DNA of 64,000 nucleotides from Anaerolineaceae bacterium (GCA_020634165.1 JACKCF010000003.1:1-64000); one strand, 5' to 3'; counted from the first letter of the stretch, positions 33,286-42,692 are shown. Notes: generated by a model from the letters alone, not told the origin. A program made the numbers and translations.

Positions 33286-36200
33286 TTAGGTATTGAGCAC
33301 AAAACGGCCAATGCGTGATTGTGCGAGGCGGTTGGGCAACATGCGACTGAGCATGGCGGATTCCTCATCAGAGAGGGGGCGCAGGGCGATGAGGACGATG
33401 GCATAAACGAGTGCGCCAAGGACAACGGCGATCACGTTCAGGAGCGGCCAGGTGATGAGTGTCACAGCGAGCATGGCAAGTGCCGCTAAAACAGGTCGCC
33501 AGGTGATGCCCCACCAGGGAACGGGGCGGTTCATACCGCGCTGCATGAGGATGCCAAAGGGGATCAACAGGGCTGCTTCCGAGAAGATGGTGGTTACGGC
33601 GGCGGCGACAAAGCCATACTGCGGGATGAAAATCAGGTTGGTGACGATATTAAAGCCGACTGCCAGGAAAAACGCCACCGTGATCCAGCGCTGAAGGTTG
33701 AGGGCGATCAGGGCATACTGCGTCAGACTGTTCAGCCAACCGAGGGGAATGCTCCAGATCATGACTTGTAGAGCGATGGCCGCATTAGGCAGATAGCTCG
33801 GTCCGGCCAGAATGACGGTTAAAACTTCCGCCAGGGCCATAAAAGCTACCGCCAGCGGCAGTGAAAGCGTCAGCATGAGTTTGAGGCCGAAGGTGTAGGA
33901 GCGATAGAAAGCATCCATGTCTTCTTCAGATTGGCGGCTGAGGACCGGGAACAGTGCCTGGGTGAACATCGCCGGAACGATATTGATCGCCAGCAGCCAT
34001 TTATAGGAGGTGCTGTACTGGGCGACGGTTTCTTCCCCGCGCACGGCCTGCAAAATCACAATATCAAACTGGAAGAAGATGGTCGCCAGGAAGTGGTTGA
34101 GCATCAGCGGCCAGCTCTCGCGGGCCATGTTGGCCATCAGCCGGAAATCAGGCCTGAACGAAGGAATCCGGCCAATCAGTCCGCGCCCCTGCCAGACGAG
34201 GATGCCAAAGGTGATGAAATTATTGACGATGCTGACGGCGGCCAGTCCGATGATGCCACCGCCGAGCACCAGCACAATCACGCCGAAAACGGCCTTATTG
34301 ATGGCGGTGATGGTTTCAATGGTGGAGGGGACTTCGGCGCGTTCATAAGCGTAGAACAGTGCCGTCATACCTGTGTTGAGAGTCGCAGGCAGCAGGCCCA
34401 GGTAGAGCAAAAACAGCGCACCGATGCCCTCCTGTTCGATGGCATTGGCGCCCAGGCGCGGCCATACATCGAGGAAGGCAATCAGCAGCACGATGCCGAT
34501 CAGGAACAGGCCAAAACGCATCAGGCTGGTGTTGAAAAAGAAAAAGCCGCTACGCAATTTGTCGCGGGCCACTTCGCGGATCAGGTAGAGGTTGAGGCCG
34601 AAGTTGATGAAAATATCGAACCAGACGAAGATGACAACGGCAAAGTTGTAGGTCCCGACGCTTTGCTGATCCAGCATGCGGTAGATGATGAAGGCCAGCA
34701 CAAAATCAATGCCACGATTAAACAGGCGCAGCACAATCGGGGCGATGCTGTTACGGGCGACACGGGCGGTGGTGCTGCTCTCTTCGGTATTGGTGCCGAC
34801 AAAGCTGCGCCACACCCAGATACCCGCCAGCAGGGTCAGGACCAGGACGCCCAACACGCTCCCGAACAAGCCTACCTGGAAGCTGACCGGACTATAGACC
34901 AGCCGCAGAGTGTAACCGCCTGCTGACAAGTCTACGGAGCTAATCGGAAGTTCGATGGATTGAAGGTTATGGGCCGTAGCGACGACCTCAAGCGGCTGCT
35001 CGGTGTCTTCGGCAGCGCCGATGGGCCGGATGAAAGCGCGCCAACCATCAGCGTAGTTCTCGCTGATGATGAGCGTGCGCGGCTGATTGACTGTCAGATC
35101 GATGAACTTCTCGCGGCCTGTGTTGTTGTAGACCGTCAGAGGAATGGGTTGCTCATCATCAAGCGGCTGGAGATAAGCATAGGGCAGCGCGTCGGTATTT
35201 TCATAGATGCGCACGGAATTATCGCTGTAGGCCAGTTCATAGCCAGGGACGTCGATATTCTGATCGGCGTAGGTCAGCACATAACGCACAGCCAGTTGAT
35301 CGAGCACAGGCGAGGCCAGGGCATCCGCCGAATCCGAATAGGCGTTACCCTGCTCATCCTCATAGGTTGTAAAGATGGGCGCGATGCGGTTGAAATCCCG
35401 CTGCACCTGGGGCGCGATGCTCTCCATGAGGGCCATCGTTGGGCCGGGGATAATGCTGTCATAACCGCGAATATCGTAAAGGCCGTGCATCCAGCCCAGG
35501 TTGGCATTGAGAATCGGACCGCGATTATCTTCGTAGGTTGTGAAGCGCCAGATTTCGCCTTCCTGCTGCTGTGATTGTAAAAAGGCGATGCTGGCGGGCT
35601 TGTAGGTCAGCAGAGACGGATCGCTGGCGGGGTTGAAGCCCCAGGAAGCGATCATCAGATCGACCGTGACGAGAGCGACGGACAGAATCGCCCAGCGCCG
35701 GAACCCAGCAAAGCCACGCATCCACCCCACGCGCCAGATCATGCCGCCGGATAGAAAGAGCATGACGGACAAAATCGCCAAGTTGCCGAATTCGTAGCTG
35801 TAGAAGCTGCGCGCATCCGGGAAGGCATTGCTGGCTTTCAGCATCGACCCTCGAACCTGCTCAATGATGGGTTCCAACTGCGGGAACAGCAAACGACTGG
35901 CCAACAAAGCGACCATCAGCATCAGACCAGCAATCATCACCAACAGGCCGACCTTCAACAGACGCGGCGCGAGCTTTTCCGCAGCGCGACGAATGAGGGC
36001 GTCCATGCCAAAAGCAGATAGCACAGAGACCGACAACGTCAGCGCGAATACCCAACGAAAGGCACTATTCAGTTGGTTGATGCCGGGCAGGACGTAGACG
36101 ATGGCATATACCGGTACGCCAAACATAAACAACAAGCTGAAGAAACCGAGAATGGCAAATATCGCGCGGTACGGCGGCTCATTGGCCATCATGAGGGCGG

Positions 36201-37377
36201 CAGTTGTGGTCGCTCGTGAATCTTCATTGCGGAAGCGCCAACCAATCCAGCGATCATACAGGGCGTATACGCTCAACAGCAGCGGCAGCACACCGACATA
36301 GAGCGCACCTTCAACGTAATTTTTGATGCCCCAATCGGTGTGCGTCTGGTCAACGCCAGTGACGGGGACCATCTGCATGGAAAATACATCGAAATACTGG
36401 TGATGTGACGGATTGCCGTAGAAGTTCGGCAGCAGGAATTGCAGAATATCACGCGGCTTATGGGCGAAATCGAGGACTTGCCAGAAATCAGTACGAGCAG
36501 CGCGCCAATTGCTATTGGCAAACTCGAACAGGGGCAAGAACTGGATCGCGCCCAGGGTAAATCCCAGGCCGATCATCAACAACAGCCACGCGCCCTGCTT
36601 GACCATCAGCGACCAGGTGCGGCGGCGCCAACCCACGACCAGCAAGCGCACTGCGGCATAAAAGCCTGTTATCAGCAGGGTGTAAATCGTGATTTCGACG
36701 TGGCCCGCTAATATGTTCATGCCGAGCGCACCAGCCCCAACAAATACCCAGGGGACACTGGCGGCGCGGCCCATCAGGCGCTGCTGCCGAATGATGAACT
36801 CAGTCATGAGCAGCATCAATGGCAGCCAGGGTATGCCGCCGATCATCATCTGGAAGACGACGCTGGCGATCACAAAACCGTTGAACTGGTAGATTACTCC
36901 GGCCATCATGGCGGCTTCTCGGCGCAGGCCGAGGCCAAGCACAATGAAGGCATACATGAATACCCCCGCCAGCCAGAGGTTGACGACGGTGAACCAGCCA
37001 TACGCACTGGGGAGGTCCATCATGTAGTAGATGGCGCTTAAGGGATAGAGGGCGCTGTGCTGACCAGCAGCCAAGAAGGGAATTCCGGCGAACTGGTGCG
37101 GGTTCCACAGCGGAATTTCACCTTGGCCCAGTTGGGTGATGATGAAGTTTTTCCACTGGTAGTTCTCTAGTACAAGGTCGCTGATGAGGTGATTATGCGG
37201 ATACTCCGGCGCACTCGCCTGGGCACGTTCGCTGGCGTAGGGTTCGTACTGGTAGATGTTTTCTGTTGGCAGCAGGGTTTTACCGCCCAGCGTCTGCTGG
37301 TTGAAGAAGCCCAGCGGCAGGGCGAACAAAATCAGTATGGCAATGAGATCCGGCAGCAGGCGACGCAACAGGCGCAT
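33286..37377 (-). CDS. YfhO-like membrane protein fused to a polysaccharide flippase
   Basis: 1363 residues. The first 865 or so form a YfhO/glycosyltransferase-C-like protein: a signal-anchor, PLWNPHQFAGIPFLA near 90-110, about 12-13 membrane helices, then a large extracytoplasmic beta domain (LPYAYLQPLDDEQP, RTLIISENYADGWRAF) and a closing helix. From ESSTTARVARNSIAPIVLRLFNRG onward the rest (about 490 residues, 12-14 helices, with ATIFFQFDIVILQAV and ALFPVLSRQSEEDM) is a Wzx/MATE-type polysaccharide flippase. The reading frame is open throughout. Fusion suggests coupling of sugar transfer and export. Both halves occur as separate proteins elsewhere. No glycan cluster is attached. Confidence 0.85.
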   Translation of the reverse strand: MRLLRRLLPDLIAILILFALPLGFFNQQTLGGKTLLPTENIYQYEPYASERAQASAPEYPHNHLISDLVLENYQWKNFIITQLGQGEIPLWNPHQFAGIPFLAAGQHSALYPLSAIYYMMDLPSAYGWFTVVNLWLAGVFMYAFIVLGLGLRREAAMMAGVIYQFNGFVIASVVFQMMIGGIPWLPLMLLMTEFIIRQQRLMGRAASVPWVFVGAGALGMNILAGHVEITIYTLLITGFYAAVRLLVVGWRRRTWSLMVKQGAWLLLMIGLGFTLGAIQFLPLFEFANSNWRAARTDFWQVLDFAHKPRDILQFLLPNFYGNPSHHQYFDVFSMQMVPVTGVDQTHTDWGIKNYVEGALYVGVLPLLLSVYALYDRWIGWRFRNEDSRATTTAALMMANEPPYRAIFAILGFFSLLFMFGVPVYAIVYVLPGINQLNSAFRWVFALTLSVSVLSAFGMDALIRRAAEKLAPRLLKVGLLVMIAGLMLMVALLASRLLFPQLEPIIEQVRGSMLKASNAFPDARSFYSYEFGNLAILSVMLFLSGGMIWRVGWMRGFAGFRRWAILSVALVTVDLMIASWGFNPASDPSLLTYKPASIAFLQSQQQEGEIWRFTTYEDNRGPILNANLGWMHGLYDIRGYDSIIPGPTMALMESIAPQVQRDFNRIAPIFTTYEDEQGNAYSDSADALASPVLDQLAVRYVLTYADQNIDVPGYELAYSDNSVRIYENTDALPYAYLQPLDDEQPIPLTVYNNTGREKFIDLTVNQPRTLIISENYADGWRAFIRPIGAAEDTEQPLEVVATAHNLQSIELPISSVDLSAGGYTLRLVYSPVSFQVGLFGSVLGVLVLTLLAGIWVWRSFVGTNTEESSTTARVARNSIAPIVLRLFNRGIDFVLAFIIYRMLDQQSVGTYNFAVVIFVWFDIFINFGLNLYLIREVARDKLRSGFFFFNTSLMRFGLFLIGIVLLIAFLDVWPRLGANAIEQEGIGALFLLYLGLLPATLNTGMTALFYAYERAEVPSTIETITAINKAVFGVIVLVLGGGIIGLAAVSIVNNFITFGILVWQGRGLIGRIPSFRPDFRLMANMARESWPLMLNHFLATIFFQFDIVILQAVRGEETVAQYSTSYKWLLAINIVPAMFTQALFPVLSRQSEEDMDAFYRSYTFGLKLMLTLSLPLAVAFMALAEVLTVILAGPSYLPNAAIALQVMIWSIPLGWLNSLTQYALIALNLQRWITVAFFLAVGFNIVTNLIFIPQYGFVAAAVTTIFSEAALLIPFGILMQRGMNRPVPWWGITWRPVLAALAMLAVTLITWPLLNVIAVVLGALVYAIVLIALRPLSDEESAMLSRMLPNRLAQSRIGRFVLNT

Positions 37378-37454
37378 CGTCGAACCCTCAATTCGTCGTT
37401 ATTCGCGTGCCACACGATACCCTTGCACGGGTCTTTTCGCAAGATGAGAGAAAA

Positions 37455-37705
37455 GCAAGTGCTGAGTACTGAGGTCAAAGTACTGAGGAAAAACGATCAC
37501 CAGGGAGCACATAGAAGATGATTTAGCATACAGAAGGCTCAGAGAGAAAGAAAAGATCACCACGAAGGCACTGAGGACACAAAGAAAAGAGTCAACGCAA
37601 AGGCGCGAAGGATGAAAGGAAAAGGGAAAGAATTAACACAGAGGCGCAGAGGCACTAAGACGCAGAGACAAGATAGGAAAAAAGATCACCACAAAGGCAC
37701 TAAGG
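37455..37705 (+). repeat. Degenerate modular repeat block C
   Basis: Begins with GTGCTGAGTACTGAG-type motifs (37459-37490), then GATCACCACGAAGGCACTGAGG, CAACGCAAAGGCGCGAAGGATG at 37592-37613, ATTAACACAGAGGCGCAGAGG and GATCACCACAAAGGCACTAAGG at 37685-37706. The same modules as blocks A and B occur in the same order but more diverged. It fills most of the gap 37378-37717, where no gene is seen. Confidence 0.75.
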
Positions 37706-37717
37706 GCACAAAGATAA

Positions 37718-38164
37718 CTATTCAGTCTGACTTGATTCACGCAGGATCATTAGCATTTCAAGGATGTTAAGAATACGTGTTGTGTGATGACTCTCTAGAA
37801 CAAGCAAGTCTTTGTCTTCGGAAACAAGGTAATTTGCCTGGGATCGTTTAGCACAGGCCAGGAAAATATCATCTTTAGGATCGCGGCATATCGCATCAAT
37901 ATCGTTCTCATTGACGACAACACGGTCAGCTAACAATAATAATTTTCGAGTCTGTTCGATAAGACTGTCTGTAATTTGGGGGAACTTCGCACGTATTTTG
38001 GGACGCTGAAGCACATCTAAGATTTCCGCGTCAATCTGGTCGCAAGTTACCAGCGTAAATATATGCGACCAATCAGCAAATAATGCGCCAGCGGCAGACT
38101 TTGGATTGATTAATGCGCGCAGGAATACCTGTGTATCAAGCACCAGTTTGAGTTCATCAGCCAC
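37718..38164 (-). CDS. PIN-domain toxin
   Basis: 148 residues from the GTG at 38164, which overlaps the antitoxin gene by 8 bp and has GAGG six bases upstream; an in-frame ATG at 38191 gives a longer form. It has the PIN fold's acidic residues: LVLDTQVFLRAL near the N-terminus, DAEILDVL, then DPKDDIFLACAKRSQANYLVSEDKDLL. PIN toxins are metal-dependent ribonucleases that block growth. It is the second gene of a typical toxin-antitoxin pair. Confidence 0.87.
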   Translation of the reverse strand: MADELKLVLDTQVFLRALINPKSAAGALFADWSHIFTLVTCDQIDAEILDVLQRPKIRAKFPQITDSLIEQTRKLLLLADRVVVNENDIDAICRDPKDDIFLACAKRSQANYLVSEDKDLLVLESHHTTRILNILEMLMILRESSQTE

Positions 38165-38390
38165 GCCTAACCTCATCAATAGCTGTGTCAATTAGGGCGT
38201 CGATTTCGTCATCACTCATGTCTTCAGCAGCAGCACGTACCGGAGTGTATAGGTCGTAAAGGCTTTTCACCCAAGATGAACCTCGCTGTTCTTTGAAGTG
38301 CAAGAATGCAATGAACTGGCCCAACTCTTCCAGGCTTTCATCCGAGAGGTTATCAATGACTTTGTGCAGATAGTCTCGTGAAGCAATCAT
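38157..38390 (-). CDS. Antitoxin of PIN-type toxin-antitoxin pair
   Basis: 77 residues: an N-terminal helix pair (SRDYLHKVIDNLSDESLEELGQFIAFLHFKEQ) like DUF2281-type antitoxins, and an acidic tail (EDMSDDEIDALIDTAIDEVRRG) suited to binding a toxin. Its end overlaps the toxin start by 8 bp, so translation is coupled. Such pairs are usually autoregulated. It sits between repeat blocks C and D. Confidence 0.8.
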   Translation of the reverse strand: MIASRDYLHKVIDNLSDESLEELGQFIAFLHFKEQRGSSWVKSLYDLYTPVRAAAEDMSDDEIDALIDTAIDEVRRG

Positions 38391-38461
38391 AGAATAACTC
38401 CTGAACTCTAGGGCTATTGTAAGCGAAAAACACTATTTCATATAGACGGCAGACAAATAAT

Positions 38462-38548
38462 CACTACAAAGAGACATTCTCTTATCCCACTGTGCCTCTA
38501 TGTTATGTCTTTCTTTCTCCCTTCCAGCCTTTGCGACTTTGTGTTAAG
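38462..38548 (-). repeat. Degenerate, inverted copy of the intergenic repeat (block D)
   Basis: The reverse complement reads ACACAAAGTCGCAAAGGCTGG, then AAGGGAGAAAGAAAGACATAAC and ATAGAGGCACAG, matching the modules of blocks A-C in order. It is the only copy seen in the opposite orientation. It lies in the gap 38391-38628, upstream of guaA. Confidence 0.6.
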
Positions 38549-38628
38549 CCAAACTACTGCTACCAAGCCCAGGCAGATGACGGTAAACTGTGGGCTGTTC
38601 AGCCAGATGCCAACGAGGAAGCCCACTT

Positions 38629-40182
38629 ATGACCCAAGACCTGCGCCAAGGCGGTGTCGCCGTCATTGATTTTGGCAGCCAGTACACGCAGTTGATTGCG
38701 CGGCGCGTCCGTGAGCAAGGTGTCTATGCCGAGGTGTTTGCTCACGATGCCAGCCCTGACCGCATTAATCAGCACGAGCCGCAAGCGATCATCCTCAGCG
38801 GCGGCCCCAACAGTGTATATGAGAGCAACGCACCGCAAGTCGCCAAGCATTTATTAGCGAGCGGCAGGCCGATCCTGGGCATTTGCTATGGCATGCAAGC
38901 CCTGACGCACGCCCTCGGTGGCCAGGTGGCGGCATCGACCGAGCGCGAATACGGTCCGGCCACGATTACGCATCAGCCGCACAGTCCGCTGCTGGATGGC
39001 CTGGAAAGCGACCTCAATGTGTGGATGTCGCACGGAGACCGCATTGAGCAGCCACCGGAGGGCTTTACGCCACTGGCATCCAGCGATCATTCGCCGTTTG
39101 CCGCGATTGGTGACGTCGAGCGCGGATTCTACGGTGTACAGTTCCACCCGGAAGTGAGCCATACGCCACAGGGTGGCGCGATACTGCACAACTTCCTGTT
39201 CAAGATCGCGCGATTGCAGGCCAAGTGGACGCCGCTGGCTTTCATCGAAAGTGCCATTGAGGCGATTCGGGCGCAGGTGGGCAATGAGCGTGTCATCCTC
39301 GGCCTGAGTGGTGGCGTCGATAGTGCCGTCGCAGGTACGCTGATACATCGGGCGATTGGGGACCAGCTAACGAGCATCTTCGTCAATACGGGCTTTTTAC
39401 GTAAGAACGAGCCAGAAGAAGTGCTGGCGGTCTTTCGGGATGAGATGGGCATGAATGTGGTTTATAACAATGCCACCGAGCATTTCCTCGATGCTTTACA
39501 GGGCCGCACGGAGCCGGAAGCCAAGCGCAAAATCATCGGCGGGGCCTTTATTGAGATTTTCAAAGAAGAAGCCAATAAACTGGAAGGCGTGCGCTTTCTG
39601 GCACAAGGTACGATCTATCCGGATGTGATCGAAAGCGCGTCAGATAGCAAATCGGCACATGTCATCAAGAGCCACCATAACGTCGGCGGCCTGCCAGAGC
39701 AACTTGGCTTTGAGCTGGTGGAACCCCTACGCGACCTGTTCAAAGATGAGGTTCGTAAAGTGGGTACAGCGCTCGGTCTGCCCGATCATATTGTGTGGCG
39801 GCAGCCCTTCCCTGGACCAGGGTTGGCCATCCGCTGCCTGGGTGAACTAACCTGGGAGCGCCTGGAAACGCTGCGCGAAGCCGATGCCATCTTCCTGAAT
39901 GAACTGCGCAAGGCGGGCCTGCTGGTTGGCGATACGGCCCAGTGCTTCGCGGTGCTGCTGCCCGTAAAGGCGGTCGGCGTGATGGGAGACATCCGCACCT
40001 ATGAGGAGGTCGTTGCTCTGCGCGCTGTTCAGACGCAGGACTTCATGACGGCTGATTGGGCACGTCTGCCGTATGACCTGCTGGCGCGGGTCAGCAGCCA
40101 GATTGTGAATAAGGTCAAGGGCGTCAATCGCGTGGTGTATGATGTCACCAGCAAACCGCCTGGAACCATCGAGTGGGAGTAA
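38629..40182 (+). CDS. guaA: GMP synthase (glutamine-hydrolysing)
   Basis: 517 residues, complete. The class I glutamine amidotransferase domain has the nucleophile Cys86 (GICYGMQ) and His173/Glu175 (VQFHPE). The ATP pyrophosphatase domain has the P-loop SGGVDS (227-232), and the C-terminal dimerisation domain ends KPPGTIEWE. It makes GMP from XMP, the last step of guanine nucleotide synthesis. The ATG at 38629 follows GAGGAAG; the ORF could extend to 38590 without a ribosome site. A weak hairpin (38566-38571 with 38591-38596) lies in its leader, but no known riboswitch. Confidence 0.97.
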   Translation: MTQDLRQGGVAVIDFGSQYTQLIARRVREQGVYAEVFAHDASPDRINQHEPQAIILSGGPNSVYESNAPQVAKHLLASGRPILGICYGMQALTHALGGQVAASTEREYGPATITHQPHSPLLDGLESDLNVWMSHGDRIEQPPEGFTPLASSDHSPFAAIGDVERGFYGVQFHPEVSHTPQGGAILHNFLFKIARLQAKWTPLAFIESAIEAIRAQVGNERVILGLSGGVDSAVAGTLIHRAIGDQLTSIFVNTGFLRKNEPEEVLAVFRDEMGMNVVYNNATEHFLDALQGRTEPEAKRKIIGGAFIEIFKEEANKLEGVRFLAQGTIYPDVIESASDSKSAHVIKSHHNVGGLPEQLGFELVEPLRDLFKDEVRKVGTALGLPDHIVWRQPFPGPGLAIRCLGELTWERLETLREADAIFLNELRKAGLLVGDTAQCFAVLLPVKAVGVMGDIRTYEEVVALRAVQTQDFMTADWARLPYDLLARVSSQIVNKVKGVNRVVYDVTSKPPGTIEWE

Positions 40183-40185
40183 TTC

Positions 40186-40258
40186 AGTGCTGAGAAGCGT
40201 GTGCTGAGTGCTGGGTAAAAGATAACCACAATGTCGCTAAGAGCACAGGGCAAGACAA
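40186..40258 (+). repeat. Degenerate intergenic repeat copy (block E)
   Basis: Contains CAGTGCTGAG, GTGCTGAGTGCTGGG and AAGATAACCACAATGTCGCTAAGAGCACAGGGCAAG, corresponding to the AGTGCTGAG and GATCACCACAAAGGCACTAAGGGCACA modules of block C. It is short and diverged and follows the guaA stop at once. Confidence 0.6.
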
Positions 40259-40265
40259 CAACATA

Positions 40266-40289
40266 GGGCAACTTTGTTTTTAGTTGCCC
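40266..40289 (+). terminator. Hairpin after guaA, with empty region to the protease gene
   Basis: GGGCAACT (40266-40273) pairs with AGTTGCCC (40282-40289) around a T-rich 8-nt loop. It probably ends guaA transcription. The rest of the gap to 40531 shows no gene. A TATACT box near 40430 may be the -10 of the protease gene, but no good -35 stands before it. Confidence 0.55.
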
Positions 40290-40531
40290 ACCAGTAGTAG
40301 TAACAGGCCGTCATCAAACGACTGCCAAAGACGCTTTTATAACCTACAATCCAAACAAAACCCTGACAATTATTGTCATTGCAGTACTTACTTCTCAGTA
40401 ATAACTCTGGTAATTCTTTGTTATACTCCCTGCCAGTACGAAGGGGCTAGGGAGTTATGTTGTTTGTTGTCGGTTGCATCCTCCGTACATGCGCAATGTG
40501 AGAAGTACACAGCCAAATAAGGAGTTTCAGA

Positions 40532-41365
40532 ATGCGCAAATTTATGAAAGTTTTAGCTGTAGCTGTTGCGTTGGCATTGAGCGTCATCAGCGTAGGGGCC
40601 ATTACCTGGGGTGTTCCCGATAATAATGCCCATCCTAATGTGGGTACGCTGCTGTTTGTTCAGAACGGTGTGGGCTACTTTAGCTGCACAGGTACCATGA
40701 TTGCCCCACGTGTCATGCTGACCGCTGGTCACTGTGTTGAAGAAGCAGGCAACATCAATGATGTTACCTACGTCCGCTTTGAAGAAAATGCTCTGTCGGG
40801 CATCGGAAATTATGGTTCACTGCAAGACTGGTTCAACGCTGAGTGGTATGCAGTCGAAACGGTTATTCCACACCCGCAATACAACGACTTTGCTGAGTTC
40901 CCCGCAAATTATGACATTGGCGTCGTTATTTTGGCGAACCCGTACTATCCTGCCAATGGTTTCGGTCAAATCCCTGAGCTGGGCTTCCTGGAAAGCCTGC
41001 GCGGTCAGGACCGTCAGGATTTCTTGTCCGTTGGTTATGGCGTTCAGGGCACACTGCCCCCAACCCAGATGGATGAGTATGAACGCTATAAGGGCAATGT
41101 CCGCCTGCTGGAAGTTAACAGCTACCTGAGCGGCCAAGGCTCACAGAGCGCTCGCTTCTCCAACAATCCTGGCATTGGCGGCGGTACCTGCTATGGTGAC
41201 AGCGGTGGCCCAACCTTCTTCAAAGATACCAATATCGTCGTCAGCGTAACATCTTTCGGCTGGGCGAAGAATAACAACTGCGTCGGTAACGACTTCAACT
41301 TCCGTACCGATGTACCAGCCGCACAGGACTTCATTCATGGCATTCTGGCGACATACGGCAGCTAA
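40532..41365 (+). CDS. Secreted trypsin-like serine protease
   Basis: 277 residues with a signal peptide (VLAVAVALALSVISVGA) and an S1-family protease domain. The catalytic triad is His67 (LTAGHC), Asp128 (NYDIGVV) and Ser224 (YGDSGGP). Cys52/Cys68 and Cys220 allow the usual disulphides. There is no pro-domain of the usual kind beyond a few residues (ITWGVPDNNAHPNVG). AAGGAG lies seven to eight bases before the ATG. It is probably an extracellular degradative enzyme. Confidence 0.9.
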   Translation: MRKFMKVLAVAVALALSVISVGAITWGVPDNNAHPNVGTLLFVQNGVGYFSCTGTMIAPRVMLTAGHCVEEAGNINDVTYVRFEENALSGIGNYGSLQDWFNAEWYAVETVIPHPQYNDFAEFPANYDIGVVILANPYYPANGFGQIPELGFLESLRGQDRQDFLSVGYGVQGTLPPTQMDEYERYKGNVRLLEVNSYLSGQGSQSARFSNNPGIGGGTCYGDSGGPTFFKDTNIVVSVTSFGWAKNNNCVGNDFNFRTDVPAAQDFIHGILATYGS

Positions 41366-41394
41366 TTTCGATAGTCTGTAGACACGAGCAACAA

Positions 41395-41428
41395 AAAAAC
41401 GGTGTAGGCATCAACCTACACCGTTTTT
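41395..41428. terminator. Bidirectional terminator between convergent genes
   Basis: AAAAACGGTGTAGG (41395-41408) pairs with CCTACACCGTTTTT (41415-41428) in a perfect 14-bp stem with a 6-nt loop; T-runs lie on both strands. It serves the protease gene and the minus-strand propeller gene. Confidence 0.9.
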
Positions 41429-41450
41429 GTTTGTATGATTTGAGGTTGGC

Positions 41451-42692
41451 TCAGTTCCAGCGAGCAGACTGAACAACGTTGCTATAGCCGCTGTCGGTCA
41501 GGTAGAGTGTGGTCAGGTTACTCAGGTTGACGATATGGACGCCTGAACCGAGGATATCGGCAACCATCGCGCTGCTATCATCGGAAATGGCTCCGGCGAC
41601 CGCGCCATTAAGTAGCGGCTGCGGTTGGCAGTTGGCACTGGCAATACAACTGGCGTCGACTGTCCGCACATGGCGATCTGCCTGATTATTGGCATCAGAC
41701 TGGTAGCCAGTGTAGATCACTCGGTTGCCAGCGACAAAAACGCCTGTTCGTGGGCTGGTCTGGCTATCAATGATGACTGTGCGCGCGTTACAATCATTGG
41801 ACTGAGCACAGGCAATCGGCACCCCTTTGAGCTGGTTGCCATCGGTATAAACGACTGCGTTCCCGGCGATCACCACATTTTGCGCCGAGGCAGGCAGAAT
41901 CTGCGCGCCTGTTTCCAGGGGATTGCTGCTGCATCCACTTTGCAGGCAGGCGACATCGGCAAAACGAATTGTGCCCGTCGTATCGCGATAGAGCAGTCCG
42001 GCACTGTTCGGCACCCAGGCGATAGGTTCCATCGGCAGGCTGCCACCGACGAGCATAGCGACCTGATCGTTGCTGACATTGAAGGCCATCAGATTGGGCG
42101 TGCCATCGCTGGTCTGGCCACTGAAGGCCACAATTGGTGCGGTGTCACTCCAGATGGCGTTGAGCGCGGTTGTGTTCGGGCCAAGGGCGTCGATACCGCC
42201 ATTGGGCCGCTGTAGGGCGATACCACTGCCATCAAACAGCAGAATAGCATTATTGCCATCAGGCGAAAGACTGCGGGCATTCTGGGTATAGGGCGAAGCG
42301 ACTGTCCCGTTGATCGTTATCGTTCCAGGAATGGCGACATCGGACCCGAAAACGAGCAAACCGTTATCGGCCCATTGGCCACCGCTGACATCGCCTGCCG
42401 CCTGACCGACTTCGGTGACGGACATGGTGGCGGGGTCGCCAATGCGTATACTGACCGCACTGCCCAGATCAACGGCGAAAAACAGGCGCGAGCCATCAGG
42501 CGACCAAGTATAGCCCAGGGTCGGATCGAGCGTTTCGCCAGGATTGGTGACAATCCAGCGGGTGACGCCATCGGCCCCGGCGACGATCAGTTGACCACTG
42601 CTGTTGGTAAAGGCCACGAGGGGCGCGCCCTGCGCATAGGCTGGAATCGCCAGTGCGAGCGCAACTAATAAAATCCATAATTTACGAAACAT
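41451..42692 (-). CDS. Secreted beta-propeller protein
   Basis: 413 residues from ATG 42692, which has AAGGATG upstream; the frame extends to 42764 without a ribosome site. The signal peptide is LWILLVALALAIPAYAQ. The rest has propeller-like blades: TWSPDGSRLFFAVD, SLSPDGNNAILLFD, WVPNSAGLLYRDT. Two Cys pairs (DVACLQSGC, DASCIASANC) probably form disulphides. Related in architecture to 3401-4399. No catalytic motif. Confidence 0.8.
   Translation of the reverse strand: MFRKLWILLVALALAIPAYAQGAPLVAFTNSSGQLIVAGADGVTRWIVTNPGETLDPTLGYTWSPDGSRLFFAVDLGSAVSIRIGDPATMSVTEVGQAAGDVSGGQWADNGLLVFGSDVAIPGTITINGTVASPYTQNARSLSPDGNNAILLFDGSGIALQRPNGGIDALGPNTTALNAIWSDTAPIVAFSGQTSDGTPNLMAFNVSNDQVAMLVGGSLPMEPIAWVPNSAGLLYRDTTGTIRFADVACLQSGCSSNPLETGAQILPASAQNVVIAGNAVVYTDGNQLKGVPIACAQSNDCNARTVIIDSQTSPRTGVFVAGNRVIYTGYQSDANNQADRHVRTVDASCIASANCQPQPLLNGAVAGAISDDSSAMVADILGSGVHIVNLSNLTTLYLTDSGYSNVVQSARWN

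Noticed and set aside
33931..34926. A 331-residue plus-strand frame rich in Asp/Glu/Gln
   Set aside because: It runs antisense to the YfhO-flippase fusion. Its composition is that of a complement of hydrophobic codons, not of a protein.
38391..38628. A riboswitch upstream of guaA
   Set aside because: No known purine or PRPP riboswitch core can be seen. The region is filled by a degenerate repeat, and only a weak 6-bp hairpin lies near the start codon.
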